A stretch of 34,508 nucleotides of DNA, taken from NCBI GenBank assembly GCA_007126095.1, contig SLBZ01000085.1, forward strand, positions 1 through 34,508. The letters are read 5' to 3'. Position numbers and translations under genes: made by a program. Numbering within the stretch: the stretch's first letter is position 1; each line of letters begins with the position of its first letter. The notes under the pieces are model-generated. The model saw only the letters and a program-made list of their open reading frames with translations, ran no database searches and was not told where the DNA came from. This document shows positions 33,848-34,508 of this stretch, in pieces. This stretch comes from Aquisalimonas sp. Its GTDB lineage: Bacteria > Pseudomonadota > Gammaproteobacteria > Nitrococcales > Aquisalimonadaceae.

Positions 33848-34508
33848 CTACCGGCCATTGCGCCGTCCGTAGAGCTCCTCCAGTCCGACCAGCTCGACGC
33901 CGTAGGCGTCGGCGAGTTCCTCCAGCCGCTCTTCGAGCACATCGAGCGTCTCCGGGTAGGGATGCCCGATACCCACGGCGGTGCCGTCGCGGCGCGCCTG
34001 CCGTAACAACAGCCGGAGCTGCCGGTCGATGGCTTCCGGGTCGCGGTAGTGGTCCAGAAAGACATCCCGCTCCAGGGCGGGAAGATCGGCTTCACGGGCC
34101 ATCTGCTTGCCGACGGTATCGGGCGACGTGCGGCTGTCGAGAAACAGCAGCCCGCCCGCCTCCGCGAGAATCTCCATGAGCCAGGTCATGTGCCCCGGGT
34201 GCTGCGTCAGGAGGCTGCCCATGTGGTTGTTCACCGCCGCCACGTGCGGAATGGCATCGAGGTTCTCCTCAACCACGTCCCGGAAGCGCTCCGGGGTCAT
34301 GTCCAGGGTCACCCCGCCGGGACCCAGTTCGCCGCCGTTGAGAGCCTCCATGGGCAGGTGCAGCATGACGTCCTTGCCGGCACGGTGGCACGCCCGTGCC
34401 TGGCGCGGCGCGTGGGGCGTGTGCGGCAGGAATGCGCAGACCACGGGGACCGTCAGGTCGGCGACGCGCTGACCTTCCAGCGGCCGGTCGCCCATGTCGT
34501 CAATGACG
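33848..34508 (-). CDS. divergent polysaccharide deacetylase family protein, YibQ-like (N-terminus cut by window edge)
   Basis: The frame stays open to the window edge, where ...VIDDMGDRP is read upstream of the first internal Met, matching the VIDDFG start of the YibQ/divergent polysaccharide deacetylase domain. Further signatures are FLPHTPHA, VMLHLPMEAL, AAVNNHMGS, LLFLDSRTS and VGIGHPYPETL. YibQ-like proteins have a deacetylase-type barrel and usually a signal peptide, which would lie beyond the window. Neighbours in many gammaproteobacteria are a murein hydrolase activator and a C-terminal processing protease, so an envelope role is likely. The stop lies 15 bp before motA. Confidence 0.88.
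   Translation of the reverse strand, partial: VIDDMGDRPLEGQRVADLTVPVVCAFLPHTPHAPRQARACHRAGKDVMLHLPMEALNGGELGPGGVTLDMTPERFRDVVEENLDAIPHVAAVNNHMGSLLTQHPGHMTWLMEILAEAGGLLFLDSRTSPDTVGKQMAREADLPALERDVFLDHYRDPEAIDRQLRLLLRQARRDGTAVGIGHPYPETLDVLEERLEELADAYGVELVGLEELYGRRNGR

Overview
The window is about 34.5 kb of high-GC DNA, densely packed with genes and carrying almost no mobile DNA. Gene content and order point to a gammaproteobacterium. The algZ-algR-hemC-hemD-hemX-hemY block divergent from argH, the lptM-lysA-dapF-DUF484-xerC block, and the hslVU-DUF971-ubiE-ubiJ-ubiB block all match arrangements known from Pseudomonas and relatives. The base composition and the large NAD-type glutamate dehydrogenase would fit an Ectothiorhodospiraceae-like lineage, but that family-level placement is inference. 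No rRNA, tRNA, CRISPR array, insertion sequence or prophage was seen. No stretch longer than 300 bases lacks a gene.

Layout. (1) 1-1535, plus strand: the tail of an upstream gene, a zinc-finger anti-sigma factor, and an ArsM-like methyltransferase fused to a four-helix membrane domain. (2) 1553-3292, minus strand: a translationally coupled pair, an unrecognised 217-residue protein followed by an alpha/beta hydrolase with a Lys/Ala-rich tail. (3) 3448-12559, plus strand: carbon metabolism, with NAD-glutamate dehydrogenase, a YbfF-like esterase, malic enzyme MaeB and quinone oxidoreductase. (4) 12606-18704, minus strand: sensor AlgZ and regulator AlgR, then hemC-hemD-hemX-hemY with successive 4-nt overlaps. 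(5) 18840-20240: argH, divergent from algZ. (6) 20240-20400: a cluster of REP-like palindromes, then a minus-strand carboxylesterase. (7) 21208-25141, plus strand: lptM, lysA, dapF, a DUF484 gene and xerC. (8) 25263-31690, plus strand: hslV-hslU behind a good sigma-32-type promoter, a DUF971 gene, ubiE, ubiJ, ubiB and tesB. (9) 31758-34508, minus strand: a divergent polysaccharide deacetylase (cut by the window edge), motA, motB and a small secreted orphan.

How the genes work together. Glutamate dehydrogenase feeds 2-oxoglutarate to the TCA cycle, and MaeB links malate to pyruvate. ArgH finishes arginine synthesis; LysA and DapF handle lysine and peptidoglycan diaminopimelate. HemC and HemD make uroporphyrinogen III, while HemX and HemY are membrane accessory proteins. 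UbiE, UbiJ and UbiB belong to ubiquinone synthesis. HslVU is the ATP-dependent protease, and MotAB is a flagellar stator.

The window is mostly conserved housekeeping DNA. The points most worth a second look are the degenerate ArsM-like/membrane fusion, the hydrolase with a histone-like tail and its unknown partner, a family of GGTGGA...TCCACC palindromes whose stems covary, the sigma-32-like hslVU promoter, and a 16-bp perfect palindrome in front of maeB. I did not find convincing evidence of a wholly new multi-gene system.
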